DNA from: DAXETY01 sp051155755
Lineage (GTDB): Bacteria > Desulfobacterota > Desulfobacteria > Desulfobacterales > SG8-13
Length of the DNA stretch: 43,120 nt
Direction of reading: 5' to 3'
Assembly (NCBI GenBank): GCA_051155755.1
Contig: DAXETY010000100.1
Coordinates: 1-43,120, forward strand
In this document: positions 1 through 8,279 of the stretch, piece by piece
Layout: each line of letters begins with the position of its first letter
Numbering within the stretch: position 1 is the first letter of the stretch
Translations under genes and position numbers: made by a program
The notes under the pieces: model-generated
What the model saw: only the letters and a program-made list of their open reading frames with translations
Told to the model about the DNA's origin: nothing
Database searches by the model: none

Positions 1-27
1 CATTTGGAAATGAAGATAAGTTTTTAC

Positions 28-55
28 TTGACTAATCCAATAAATGTGTCAAAAT
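28..55 (+). promoter_or_regulatory. candidate sigma-70 promoter of the histone-like gene
   Basis: TTGACT at 28-33 is followed after 16 bases by CAAAAT at 50-55, in an AT-rich stretch about 50 bases before the proposed start. The -35 matches 5 of 6 bases and the -10 four of 6. This was judged by eye only. Confidence 0.35.
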
Positions 56-95
56 ATTTGCGAATATCGTCAGGTTGCATCAATTCTAATCGAAT

Positions 96-108
96 GGAGG
101 ACGCATTG
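96..108 (+). promoter_or_regulatory. ribosome binding site favouring a TTG start
   Basis: GGAGG at 96-100 lies five bases before an in-frame TTG at 106-108. The in-frame ATG at 94 overlaps this GGAGG and has no Shine-Dalgarno sequence of its own, so TTG 106 is the better supported start. Confidence 0.55.
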
Positions 109-612
109 AAAGAGACGGATAAGTTGTTAAAGGCCGTATCGGAGGGACTCAAGACAATGGCGAAAGGACTTGAGTCGGTGGCAAACCAGGTGAATAAATT
201 GGCGGCCACAGAGGCCAAAAGCTCGAGCCAGGCGAAGCCGGCTGCCAAAAAAACGACCAAACCTGCTGCCGCCAAAAAACCGGCGAAGAAACCGGCAGCC
301 AAAAAACCGGCGAAGAAAACTGCCGCCAAAAAACCGGCCTCAAAAGCAGTGAAGAAAACCGCTGCGAAAAAACCGGCCCCGAAAACGGCTGCCAAGAAAC
401 CGGCGAAGAAAACCGCCGCCACAGGCAAGGCGTCGGCGGCTTCTACCGATGTGGTCATGGATGTCATCCAAAAGGCGGATAACCCGGTGGACAACAGCAA
501 GATTTCGGAGCAAACCGGTTTCGACGCCAAGAAGGTGGCCAATGTGGTCTACCGGTTGAAGAAACAGGGTAAAATCAAAAATGTCAGCCGGGGGACTTAC
601 GTCGCGGCGTAA
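106..612 (+). CDS. histone H1-like lysine/alanine-rich DNA-binding protein
   Basis: This is a small basic protein of about 168 residues. An N-terminal, probably helical part of about 40 residues contains several hydrophobic heptad positions. It is followed by about 75 residues built from tandem Lys-Pro-Ala-Ala-Lys-Lys-type repeats, the signature of bacterial histone-H1-like proteins that bind DNA through charge. The last 55 residues look like a winged-helix domain, with a helix-turn-helix segment around NSKISEQTGFDAKKVANVVY. The likely role is nucleoid compaction or regulation; no specific target can be read. The gene stands alone, with its own terminator at 644. An ATG at 94 is the alternative start. 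The repeat is open to slippage, so its length may vary between strains. Confidence 0.85.
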   Translation: MKETDKLLKAVSEGLKTMAKGLESVANQVNKLAATEAKSSSQAKPAAKKTTKPAAAKKPAKKPAAKKPAKKTAAKKPASKAVKKTAAKKPAPKTAAKKPAKKTAATGKASAASTDVVMDVIQKADNPVDNSKISEQTGFDAKKVANVVYRLKKQGKIKNVSRGTYVAA

Positions 613-643
613 TATCCACCGGAATCCTATATTTTTCAAGTCG

Positions 644-673
644 AAAGCAGGGCGATAAAATGCCCTGCTTTTC
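644..673 (+). terminator. rho-independent terminator of the histone-like gene
   Basis: AAAGCAGGGC (644-653) pairs perfectly with GCCCTGCTTT (662-671) around an 8-base loop, and the stem ends in a short T run. It sits 31 bases after the stop codon. Confidence 0.85.
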
Positions 674-690
674 ATATTTGTGAGCGGTGA

Positions 691-776
691 AGATATGGGT
701 GTGGAAAGGACCGTCATTTCTGCCGGCACACTGATAAGCATTCCGGGCGGCAAAGCAAAACATCCCACCCATATCT
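691..776. repeat. 11-bp inverted repeat enclosing 64 bases
   Basis: AGATATGGGTG at 691-701 is perfectly complementary to CACCCATATCT at 766-776. The enclosed bases contain further short complementary stretches (GCCG with CGGC). It lies between the histone-like gene and the convergent archease gene, after the first gene's own terminator, so it is not needed to end that gene. I do not recognise it as a known RNA family. Confidence 0.5.
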
Positions 777-791
777 CATATCGCTTCTTCT

Positions 792-1208
792 TCACAGATC
801 GAATATGATGGCGGCTCTCCATCGATCATCTTCCTGGACAACTTCGAGCTGGTGGTAGGTGGCACCCTTAACCGTCGTCTTAATAGGGTGACGATCCATG
901 TCATAGGACTCACCGTGAGCCGTGACGGCGAGGTGATCTGAGTCGACGGCATCCACAACGAACCGTTTGAACAGCAGGCCCTCGCTTTCGAACAAAAACA
1001 CCAGCTCATTCAGCCACCGCACCATAAGTTGTTCCAGTCCTTCCGCCTGCACCGTGATCGCTTTCGATTCCCGTGTGCGAATGGTATCCGCATCGGTAAT
1101 GATATTGACCAGTGCTTCCCCCGCATGTCGGAACAGTGCCGGCAGGCTGTCACCGAACACTTCGACTCCGAGGTCTCCGGTATGATCGAAATCGCGATAT
1201 TTTTGCAT
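792..1208 (-). CDS. archease, RtcB cofactor
   Basis: This is a 138-residue protein of the archease family, which activates the RNA ligase RtcB by speeding guanylation of its active-site histidine and by widening nucleotide use. The family hallmark, an N-terminal FDHTGDLGV segment with conserved acidic residues, is at residues 7-15. The acidic tail EEDDRWRAAIIFDL-like end is also typical. The gene begins two bases after the rtcB stop codon on the same strand, so both are surely co-transcribed. Length agrees with the family (about 140). There is no sign of damage. Confidence 0.9.
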   Translation of the reverse strand: MQKYRDFDHTGDLGVEVFGDSLPALFRHAGEALVNIITDADTIRTRESKAITVQAEGLEQLMVRWLNELVFLFESEGLLFKRFVVDAVDSDHLAVTAHGESYDMDRHPIKTTVKGATYHQLEVVQEDDRWRAAIIFDL

Positions 1209-1210
1209 GC

Positions 1211-2662
1211 CTACCCTTTGATCACCGCCAACGGCGCCAGCTTGGCCACTTTTCTGCTGATGCCGGCGTGATGCAGGACATTGACCACATCGTCCACATC
1301 CTTGTAAGCATCCGGCATTTCCTCCACGATGGTCCCGATACTGGCACCGCGAACGACAATGCCCCGGTCTTCCAACTCGCGGGCGATCGCCCGACCCTTG
1401 GCGGCTTTTTTGGCCTGCTTGCGGCTCATCTTACGACCGGCCCCGTGACAGGCCGAACCGAAGGTTTCTCGATATCCGGCCTCGGTGCCCACCAGTACAA
1501 AGGAATAGCGCCCCATATCTCCCGGCACCAGCACCGGTTGTCCAACAGTGCGGTATCGCTCGGGAGTCTCCGGATGCCCGGGTGGAAAGGCCCGCGTGGC
1601 GCCCTTGCGATGGACGCAGACCTCGCGTTCTTTTCCTTCCACCAGGTGGGTTTCGAGTTTGGCGATATTGTGGCAAACATCGTAGACCAGCGGCAGGCGG
1701 ATGTCCCCGCTGCCCGGAAAAATCTGCGCAAAGGTTTCCCGCGTCCAGTGGGTGATCATCTGCCGGTTGACGAAGGCAAAATTGGCCGCGGCGGCCATGG
1801 CTGCCAGATAGTCGCGGCCTTCTTTTGAATCGACCGGGGCGCAGCACAGCTGTCGATCGGGCAAATCGATGCCGTAGCGACGGGCCGCTTTGAGCATCAC
1901 CGCCAGGTAGTCATCGCAGACCTGATGGCCCAGCCCCCGGGAACCGGTATGAATCAGAACGGTGGCCTGATCCTTTTCCAGGCCGAAAGCCGCGGCGGTG
2001 CCGGCATCGTAGATTTCCTTGACATATCCCACCTCGACAAAATGATTGCCGGAGCCCAGGGTGCCCAGTTGCGCGCGTCCCCGCTCCAGGGCCCGGTCGC
2101 TGATTTTATCCGGATCGGCATTGGCAATGCAGCCCTCGGCCTCGATGTGATCCCGGTCTTCGGTGTTGCCGTAGCCGTGCTTGAGGGTCCACTGTACACC
2201 GGAGGCCAGCACACGCTTGAGTTCCTTTGGGTCCAGCTTGAAGTCCTTGCGCCGGGAGCCGACCCCGCATGGAATGTTGCGGAACAGGGCCTCGACCAGC
2301 TCGCGAGCGTGGGCTTGCACATCGGCGCGGCTCAAACCTGAGCACAGCAGCCGCACACCTCAATTGATGTCATATCCCACGCCACCGGGGGAGACCACCC
2401 CCGATCGGACGTCAAAGGCCGCCACGCCGCCGATGGGAAATCCATACCCCCAGTGAATGTCGGGCATGGCCATGGATTTGCCCACGATCCCGGGCAAGGT
2501 GGCAACGTTGGCGACCTGCTGAAGAGACTGATCCTTCCGGATGTCACGCATCATTTTTTCATCGGCGTAAACCAGTCCTTCCACCCGCATGTTTCCTTGC
2601 TTTGGGATCCGCCAGCGGTAGTCATCCAATTTTTCAATATCGAATGTGTCCGATTGCGCCAT
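1211..2662 (-). CDS. rtcB: RNA-splicing ligase RtcB, predicted selenocysteine-containing
   Basis: RtcB joins RNA 2',3'-cyclic phosphate or 3'-phosphate ends to 5'-OH ends using GTP and Mn2+. The reading frame is full length (483 residues, close to archaeal-type RtcB) if UGA at 2362-2360 is read as an amino acid. That codon is residue 101 and falls in GVGYDIN-x-GVRLL, where the family has the cysteine that binds both metal ions (Cys98 in the Pyrococcus enzyme). All other active-site residues are present: His207 (GSGNHF), His238 (LIHTGSRGLG), His331 (DVCHN) and the guanylated His406 (SACHGAGR). The start at 2662 follows AGGAGG with 7-base spacing. A bSECIS-like hairpin follows the UGA. Automatic annotation would split the gene into 2360-2662 and 1211-2356. 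Selenocysteine is inferred; a sequencing error or mutation is the alternative. Confidence 0.88.
2330..2362 (-). promoter_or_regulatory. in-frame UGA plus bSECIS-like hairpin in rtcB
   Basis: Reading the minus strand, UGA (2362-2360) is followed by 16 bases and then the stem GCTCA (2343-2339), loop GGTT (2338-2335) and TGAGC (2334-2330). The apical loop starts 21 bases after the UGA and begins with GG. This meets the published bacterial SECIS pattern, where the loop lies roughly 16-37 bases away with a G in its first two positions. A competing 6-bp stem, GCGGCT with AGCCGC, is possible in the same bases. Confidence 0.7.
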
Positions 2663-2736
2663 CGCTGCACCTCCTGGTTTCTCATCGCCAAGATCGAATT
2701 TTTCGCTTGAAAGAAAAAACAACTCACTTTCTCAAT

Positions 2737-2764
2737 ATAATAGCATTGCCTGGGTCCCGAACAA
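2737..2764 (-). promoter_or_regulatory. candidate sigma-70 promoter of rtcB-archease
   Basis: On the minus strand TTGTTC (2764-2759) and TATTAT (2742-2737) are 16 bases apart, with transcription starting near 2730, about 68 bases before the rtcB start codon. The -10 matches 5 of 6 bases; the -35 is weak. Confidence 0.4.
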
Positions 2765-2953
2765 GGGGGGATGATTTTATTTGCAACGGCCCATATTTTC
2801 AGTCTGCGGGTAACGATGCGTGCATTTTGGGAAAAAGTTATGAGAAACCGAATAGAATCGGTTCCGGAATACATTGGCAGCCAGTGATAAATATGCCGCT
2901 CGGATCAAAACACGAATGGATACCGGAATTGACCTGAAAAACCAATTCACACG

Positions 2954-2967
2954 GGAACAAGTTTTGC
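2954..2967 (+). promoter_or_regulatory. candidate sigma-54 promoter of the first receiver-only gene
   Basis: GG (2954-2955), ten bases, then GC (2966-2967) fits the -24/-12 pattern. The -12 region reads TTTTGCATA. The surrounding ACGGGAAC...TTGCATA closely resembles the element upstream of the paralogous gene at 11580. The predicted transcription start is near 2979, 100 bases before the start codon. Confidence 0.45.
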
Positions 2968-3079
2968 ATACAATTACAGGTGATGATCAATTTGAAACGC
3001 TCATTTTATTGTCAGCCGGGTCGGGATCCAAGCCCACAAACGAAAAACAAACGTAACCGTGTTCGGTTGGGAGTTATCG

Positions 3080-3523
3080 ATGGCAGCATTCAGTGTACTG
3101 GTGGTTGACGATGAAGTCGACTTCTTGCGCACGATCGTCCATCGTCTGCAAAAGCGCAAGTTGGACGTCATGGGAGTTCCCAGCGGTGAAGAAGCCCTGG
3201 AATTGCTCGAACGTAAGACGTTTGATGTGATCCTCTTGGACATCAAAATGCCCGGTCGGGTTGACGGTATCGAAACGCTGCGGGAAATCAAAATGCGTCA
3301 GCCGTTGATTGAAGTCATTCTGTTGACCGGGCATGCGACCGTTGAATCCAGTATCGAAGGTATGAAGCTGGGCGCTTTCGACTATCTGCTGAAACCGATC
3401 AAGTTCGAGGAGTTGCTGATAAAAATTGCAGCGGCATTGGAAAAAAACGCCGTGCACGAGGGCAAGATATTTGCTGCAAAGCTCAAGGAACTTCGTTTTC
3501 CGGGCGAATCCGAAGCCGGATAG
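3080..3523 (+). CDS. single-domain response regulator (receiver only)
   Basis: This 147-residue protein consists of one CheY-like receiver domain with a short basic/acidic tail and no output domain. The acidic pocket is VDDE (Asp10, Asp11), the phosphoacceptor is Asp54 in ILLDIKMPG, the switch threonine is in LTGHAT and the lysine is in LLKP. It probably works in a phosphorelay or by binding a partner. The start at 3080 follows GGGAG with 6-base spacing. It is a close paralogue of the protein at 11580 (shared EVILLTGH, VES-IEGMKLGAFDY). No kinase is next to it on the plus strand, so the kinases at 4086 and 10239 are the nearest candidate partners. Confidence 0.9.
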   Translation: MAAFSVLVVDDEVDFLRTIVHRLQKRKLDVMGVPSGEEALELLERKTFDVILLDIKMPGRVDGIETLREIKMRQPLIEVILLTGHATVESSIEGMKLGAFDYLLKPIKFEELLIKIAAALEKNAVHEGKIFAAKLKELRFPGESEAG

Positions 3524-3667
3524 GTGCAGAAGACCGCCGGCCCCCGCCCAGCCGTGCCCGGGTGCTTTCGAAGGAAAGGGACATCTGTGGCAATCATTGC
3601 CGTGGCGACCCCACCCCATCTGCATGATTGCAGTGAAGTCGCCCCGGCCTTGCACAGACCAGACGCA

Positions 3668-4099
3668 TCAGGAAGGTTTGCGGTCGATAAGGCTGCGGAT
3701 CTCGGCCTGTCGGATTCGATGATCCCTGGCAGCTTTCAGATTGTAGGCGCCGTTGATTTTTTCCAGGAGCGTTTCGAGTTCGTAGGGTTTGAGCAAGTAA
3801 TCGTAAGCGCCGTTTCTCAGGCCCTTGACTGCGGTGTCTACCGAAGAGTGCCCGGTGAGCAAAATCACTTCGATGCCGGGGTTCAGGGCCTTGATGCGCG
3901 ACAGCGTTTCAATCCCGTCCAGACCCGGCATTTTGACGTCCAGAATGATGACATCGTAGAGTTTTCGTTTGATCTCCTCGAGCGCTTCCTGTCCGCTGCC
4001 GACTGTGGTGACGTCAAATTCGCGCTCCGTAAGCCGCTTGCCTAACGTAACGCGAAACCGTTCTTCATCATCGACAATCAGAATTCTAGGTGCAAGCAT
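3668..4099 (-). CDS. single-domain response regulator paired with the Cache kinase
   Basis: This is a 143-residue receiver-only protein. Its phosphorylation pocket is complete: IVDDEE near residues 8-13, Asp54 in IILDVKMPG, threonine in LLTGHS and lysine in YLLKPYE. The start at 4099 follows AAGGAGG nine bases upstream and overlaps the end of the kinase gene by 14 bases, so the two are translationally coupled and this is the likely phosphate acceptor of that kinase. There is no DNA-binding domain, so the output is probably another protein or a further phosphotransfer step. It ends convergently with the regulator at 3080. Confidence 0.9.
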   Translation of the reverse strand: MLAPRILIVDDEERFRVTLGKRLTEREFDVTTVGSGQEALEEIKRKLYDVIILDVKMPGLDGIETLSRIKALNPGIEVILLTGHSSVDTAVKGLRNGAYDYLLKPYELETLLEKINGAYNLKAARDHRIRQAEIRSLIDRKPS

Positions 4100-5795
4100 G
4101 TTCCGATTCCTCCTTTTTTTGTCCGACGGGTATCTGAATGGTGAACGTGGTTCCCCGGCCCGGTTCACTGGCCGCGGAAATCGTTCCGCCCAGTTTTTCA
4201 ACGATGCCGTGGCAGATGGAGAGCCCCAGGCCGGTCCCCTTTCCCGGCGGCTTGGTCGTAAAGAACGGGTTGAAGATCTTTTGAAGATTTTCCGGAGAGA
4301 TGCCGATGCCGGTGTCTCGTATCGTGACGACCACTGCATCGGATTCCCTGCGGTATGCGGTTTCCACGAACACCCGGCCGCCCCGGGGCATTGCGTCGAT
4401 GGCATTGTTGACCACGTTCAGCAGGACCTGGCGCAGCAGGGCCGCATCACTGTAAACCGTCGGAAGATCCGGTGCCAGATTCTTGTGGAAAAAGATGCTT
4501 TTGTAGGAAGCTTCGCGCTCGCGCATCTGGATGACTTCCTCGATCAACAGATTGATATCCAAATCCCGGGTGACAAAATCCATTTTACGGGCAAAGCGCA
4601 GTAGTTTGTGCGTGATTTCACCGCAGCGGCGGGTCTGCAGGCCGATCTCACGCAAAGAATCCGTAAATTCATTCAAATCGGAAATGGCCTGAAATCCGGG
4701 GCGTTTTAACAGATCCTGCATCCAGCCGGTTTCTTCGCTGATCACCGCCAGCGGGTTGTTGATTTCATGTGCGATGCCGGTGGAAAATTCGCCGATCAAC
4801 GCCAATTTCTGGGACTGGATCAATTGCTCATCCAGTATTTTTTTCTCCTGATCGGCTTTGATGATTCTACGCACCAGCAGCCCCGTGGTGGCGAAGGCCA
4901 CCACGCCGACCAGCACGGCCCCCAGAAACGTCACCACAATCGCGCGGTTGCGGGTGGCAAACAACTCTGCGAAAGCGTCGTCCACGTCCTGCTGCACAAT
5001 GAGCATCCAGCTGTCGTTTTTCAGCCAGGTTTTGGCCCGCAGGATACGACGGTTTTCATTTGCGGCTTCCCGGAGCTTGACGCCCTCGAACGGCGCCAGT
5101 TCCAGAAAAGGCGATCCGGCCTCCGGCATTACATCCATGACATTGGCGCCGCTCCGGGGACGGGTCTGATAGCGGCCTTCATAATTTACAATGAAGGCTT
5201 CCCCCGTGCGTCCCAGGCGCACGTTTTCCACCAGAAAGCCGAATTTGGCGGCATTGACGGTGGCGCGCAGGATCCAAGCCTGATCGCCGTCGTCTTTTTT
5301 GACCGCGATAATAAAGTGCGGCAGCCGGCGGAATCCCAAAAACACATCGCTGATGTAAACCGGTTTCTCCATGGTCTCAAGAAACCAAGGCGCCCGACTG
5401 TAATTGCGGTCGCGCAGGTCATAGGGTCCGACATAAGCCAGGTGGTTGCCGGCTGCGTCAATGACCCCCAAATCTTCGAAGGCGTTATCGTATTCATATT
5501 GCAGCGCTGCGAAGATATTTGCCAGAATGCCTTCCGTGGCAAGGCGCTCCCGCGATTCCAGGGCTGCCACCAATTCCACGGCCGTGCGCGTCACCAACAA
5601 AAATTGTTCGATGCCCTCTTTGTGCTGCAGCACAATCGTGGTCAGCTGCGCCTGGATTTTCTCGCTGATGGTGCGACGATACTCATAATAGATGCCGCCG
5701 CCGATCAGCACCAGGGGAACGGCGGCAGCGCAAAACAGGGTAACGATAATGTAGCGGCGCAGACCGCTGTAAGACATGTCGTGTAGGGCGGCCAT
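4086..5795 (-). CDS. double-Cache sensor histidine kinase
   Basis: This membrane kinase has about 569 residues. One transmembrane helix is at about 14-36. An extracytoplasmic region of about 240 residues follows, with Cache features (GVIDAAGNHLAYVGPYDL, RNYSRAPWF, VFLGFRRLPHF), then a second helix at about 285-308. Next come a HisKA domain with phosphorylated His343 in GIAHEINNPLA and a HATPase domain with NVVNNAIDAMPRGG, DTGIGIS and GKGTGLGLSICHG. Cache domains commonly bind small organic acids or amino acids. Because the gene follows a DASS transporter gene, sensing that transporter's substrate is a reasonable inference. The start at 5795 is ATG; a TTG at 5858 would add 21 residues. No strong ribosome site marks either. 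Confidence 0.9.
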   Translation of the reverse strand: MAALHDMSYSGLRRYIIVTLFCAAAVPLVLIGGGIYYEYRRTISEKIQAQLTTIVLQHKEGIEQFLLVTRTAVELVAALESRERLATEGILANIFAALQYEYDNAFEDLGVIDAAGNHLAYVGPYDLRDRNYSRAPWFLETMEKPVYISDVFLGFRRLPHFIIAVKKDDGDQAWILRATVNAAKFGFLVENVRLGRTGEAFIVNYEGRYQTRPRSGANVMDVMPEAGSPFLELAPFEGVKLREAANENRRILRAKTWLKNDSWMLIVQQDVDDAFAELFATRNRAIVVTFLGAVLVGVVAFATTGLLVRRIIKADQEKKILDEQLIQSQKLALIGEFSTGIAHEINNPLAVISEETGWMQDLLKRPGFQAISDLNEFTDSLREIGLQTRRCGEITHKLLRFARKMDFVTRDLDINLLIEEVIQMREREASYKSIFFHKNLAPDLPTVYSDAALLRQVLLNVVNNAIDAMPRGGRVFVETAYRRESDAVVVTIRDTGIGISPENLQKIFNPFFTTKPPGKGTGLGLSICHGIVEKLGGTISAASEPGRGTTFTIQIPVGQKKEESEHACT

Positions 5796-5915
5796 GTTGA
5801 ATTCGTTTTCATCCCGGCGGATCAGGGAACCGGAAGGGTGCCGGGAGCCGGTCGACAAATGCCGCCCAAGCGCCCTTCCGACCCGCTGATCCCGCAGGCG
5901 GCAATCGGATGTCGA

Positions 5916-7610
5916 CTAAAATGTCGGCCAGTACATCAGCTGCCAGTAGCCGAAAACGGCCCAGAACCATAGCACCAGCCAGGCGATTACGGTGATACCG
6001 ATACCGTATTTCATGAAATCGGTGACTTCCATGAGGCGTTCGCCGGTTTCGGGGTCGCGGCACATGGTGAATGCAATCGCGTTGTTGGGCGTGCCCACCA
6101 CCAGGAAATTGGCAAACGAGGACGAAAAGGCACAGGCCAGTCCCACTTTCCAGGGGTGGACCTGCGCCAGGGTGGCCATCGGCAGCACGATCGGGCCCAG
6201 GGCCGCAACGGTGGCCCCGTCGCTCATGAAATTGGTCATGGTTCCGGTCAGCAGGCTGACGCCGATCACCAGATTGTCTCCCTGGGTCAAAAAATCGGGC
6301 AGCAGCGCGACAAAGCCATGCGCCAGCCAAAGCGCCCCGCCGGTCAACTTGAGACCCACGCCGATGGCACAGGCTGCGGCATACAGACCGACAACGTCGA
6401 AGGCCACCCCGGATTGAATATCCGACCAGGTAATAATGCGGCCCAGAAACATCGCCATGACCGCATACAGGGTGGGGCCGCCCAGGCCGGAATGCTCGCC
6501 GAGGATAATCCAGGCCGCAACCAGGATCACCAGAATTACAGCCATCAGCAATTCCCGGCCTCTGAGCTTGCCCATTTTGGCCACTTCGGCCTTGACCACT
6601 TCGCTGGGGTTGAAAGTCGGCACCTTGAACTTGGGCTTCAAGAGCAGATACATGTACAACCCGATGCAGGCCGCCATCACCGGCACAAAGGGCATGCCGT
6701 ACTTCATCCAGTCCAGAAACGAAATGGGAGTGCCGTTGGCCATGAGATAGCCGACCATGATGGCGTTGCGACCGCCCGCAGCCGGGGAGCCGGGTCCGCC
6801 GTGATTGGCGGCAAAGCAAAGGCCCAGTATCAGGAACAGCGCCAGGGCCCGATCCTTCTCAACCCCGTACATGCGACAGGTCACCTTGTAAACGCCCATC
6901 AGCACGGGGATCAGCAGGGCCACCAGGGCATGCTCGGACAAAAAACTGGCCGAAACGGCAATGGCCGGATAAAAAAGGAAGGCAAAAGCCTTGGGACTCT
7001 TGATCCGGCTGAGCAGAATCAGTCCGATACGCTTGTCCAGACCGGTTTTGCTCACCCCCACAGCGACCGCCAAAATTCCGAATATAAAGAAAACGGCATC
7101 CTGCATGTAAGCCTGGGCGATATCGTTGAGTGGCAAAATGGCAAACAGGTATAACACCACGGCCGGGATCAGATCGGTGGCGCCCAGCGGCAGCGCCTCG
7201 GTCCCCCATAAAAAAGCGCAGAAGAACAGCAACAGCACCATGATTTTGGCCATCTGCGCCACCTGGGCGGCAGTCAGCAGCGGTTCGACCGCCCCGTGAC
7301 CGCCGGCTGGCGCTGCAGTGTGCCTGTCCGTTGATGCTTCGCCCCGGCCCTCCTTTCGGGCCATGTGTTGCCGGAAGGCTTCGGGTCTGAGCTTTTTGTT
7401 TACGGTTTCGACAATGGTTTCCGTACCGCGATCGAGCTGATAACCCGGGGGATTGATTTCGGTGACCATGTGGATCAGTCCCTGGGGCACGGGCCAGAGT
7501 ATTCCAGTGACAAAAAAGGCGACGGCAACAAGCAACAGGCTGGGCTTAAATCCGGGCACGCCTTTGAAAGTCAACGGTTGCTCGCCGATATACCCTGTTT
7601 CTACTTGCAT
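5916..7610 (-). CDS. DASS/SLC13-family anion symporter
   Basis: This integral membrane transporter has 564 residues and about a dozen hydrophobic helices. Repeated substrate and sodium-site motifs of the DASS family can be seen: the GGPGSPAAGGRNA hairpin region, TGTMTNFMSDGAT and VVGTPNNAIA. Relatives move dicarboxylates, tricarboxylates or sulfate with Na+; the substrate cannot be told here. An extra N-terminal part of about 120 residues holds one membrane helix (PSLLLVAVAFFVTGILW) and a charged loop before the usual core. The start at 7610 follows AAGGAGG with 6-base spacing. It lies in an apparent operon: small membrane protein, CBS protein, this transporter, Cache kinase, receiver. Confidence 0.88.
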   Translation of the reverse strand: MQVETGYIGEQPLTFKGVPGFKPSLLLVAVAFFVTGILWPVPQGLIHMVTEINPPGYQLDRGTETIVETVNKKLRPEAFRQHMARKEGRGEASTDRHTAAPAGGHGAVEPLLTAAQVAQMAKIMVLLLFFCAFLWGTEALPLGATDLIPAVVLYLFAILPLNDIAQAYMQDAVFFIFGILAVAVGVSKTGLDKRIGLILLSRIKSPKAFAFLFYPAIAVSASFLSEHALVALLIPVLMGVYKVTCRMYGVEKDRALALFLILGLCFAANHGGPGSPAAGGRNAIMVGYLMANGTPISFLDWMKYGMPFVPVMAACIGLYMYLLLKPKFKVPTFNPSEVVKAEVAKMGKLRGRELLMAVILVILVAAWIILGEHSGLGGPTLYAVMAMFLGRIITWSDIQSGVAFDVVGLYAAACAIGVGLKLTGGALWLAHGFVALLPDFLTQGDNLVIGVSLLTGTMTNFMSDGATVAALGPIVLPMATLAQVHPWKVGLACAFSSSFANFLVVGTPNNAIAFTMCRDPETGERLMEVTDFMKYGIGITVIAWLVLWFWAVFGYWQLMYWPTF

Positions 7611-7679
7611 ACCAAACCTCCTTCTCCGAGTATTGCGCATCTGCCCCAGCCGATCGGGACAGGATTTTTGCTCAGCTGA

Positions 7680-8249
7680 TCATGAAGATTCCGGCAGATC
7701 CAATTCGCAGGCCTTGATCATTTCGAAAATTTTTTCGACAACATCGCTCAGTCGCAAAATACCGGTTACCCGGCCGCTGCCTTGGATCAGCAGCGACTGT
7801 TGACGGGTGACGATCAGTTGATGCACGGCCTGGTCAAGGGTGGCCTCTTCGTCGATAAACTCGGCCTCAGCAGGTGTATGCATGAAATCACGTACATGCA
7901 GACGGGCGGCCTTGCGACAGATGTCATCCAGGGGCTTGTCCCACAGTTCATATTTCTGAAGCTGGGTTTTCAGGAAGGCCAGGGTAAAAATTCCACCCAA
8001 ATTTTCCTGTTCGCGGATTCGGGAATATTTGGGTTCGAGCCCTTCCAGCACCTCGTGAAAGCCGATTTTGCCGATGACCTTGTCGTTGGAATCCAACACC
8101 AGAATGGCCCGATGCTTCATTCGATTCGGATCGAATCCGTCCCGGGCGTGGTCCAGGGCCAGGATGGCTTCATAAAGCGAGGCTTCTTCATTCACGGTGG
8201 CGTAGTCCGAAAGCGATATCGCCAGGTCTTTCACTCGAAAACGTTGCAT
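7680..8249 (-). CDS. CBS-domain-pair protein
   Basis: This is a 189-residue soluble protein with two CBS repeats: residues about 3-70 (VKDLAISLSDYATVNEEASL ... KVIGKIGFHEVLEGL) and about 120-180 (VRDFMHTPAEAEFIDEEATL ... RVTGILRLSDVVEKI). CBS pairs bind adenine nucleotides and often gate channels or transporters. Its place between a small membrane protein and a DASS transporter suggests energy-dependent control of that transport, which is an inference. The start at 8249 follows GGGAGG with 6-base spacing. The gene begins 30 bases after the small membrane protein gene ends. Confidence 0.88.
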   Translation of the reverse strand: MQRFRVKDLAISLSDYATVNEEASLYEAILALDHARDGFDPNRMKHRAILVLDSNDKVIGKIGFHEVLEGLEPKYSRIREQENLGGIFTLAFLKTQLQKYELWDKPLDDICRKAARLHVRDFMHTPAEAEFIDEEATLDQAVHQLIVTRQQSLLIQGSGRVTGILRLSDVVEKIFEMIKACELDLPESS

Positions 8250-8279
8250 CGGCTTCCTCCCGTATTCCAAAGGTAAATT

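Noticed and set aside
24..542. Hydrophobic Phe/Ala-rich frame opposite the histone-like gene.
   Set aside because: It is produced by reading the Lys/Ala repeat codons backwards and has no start signals.
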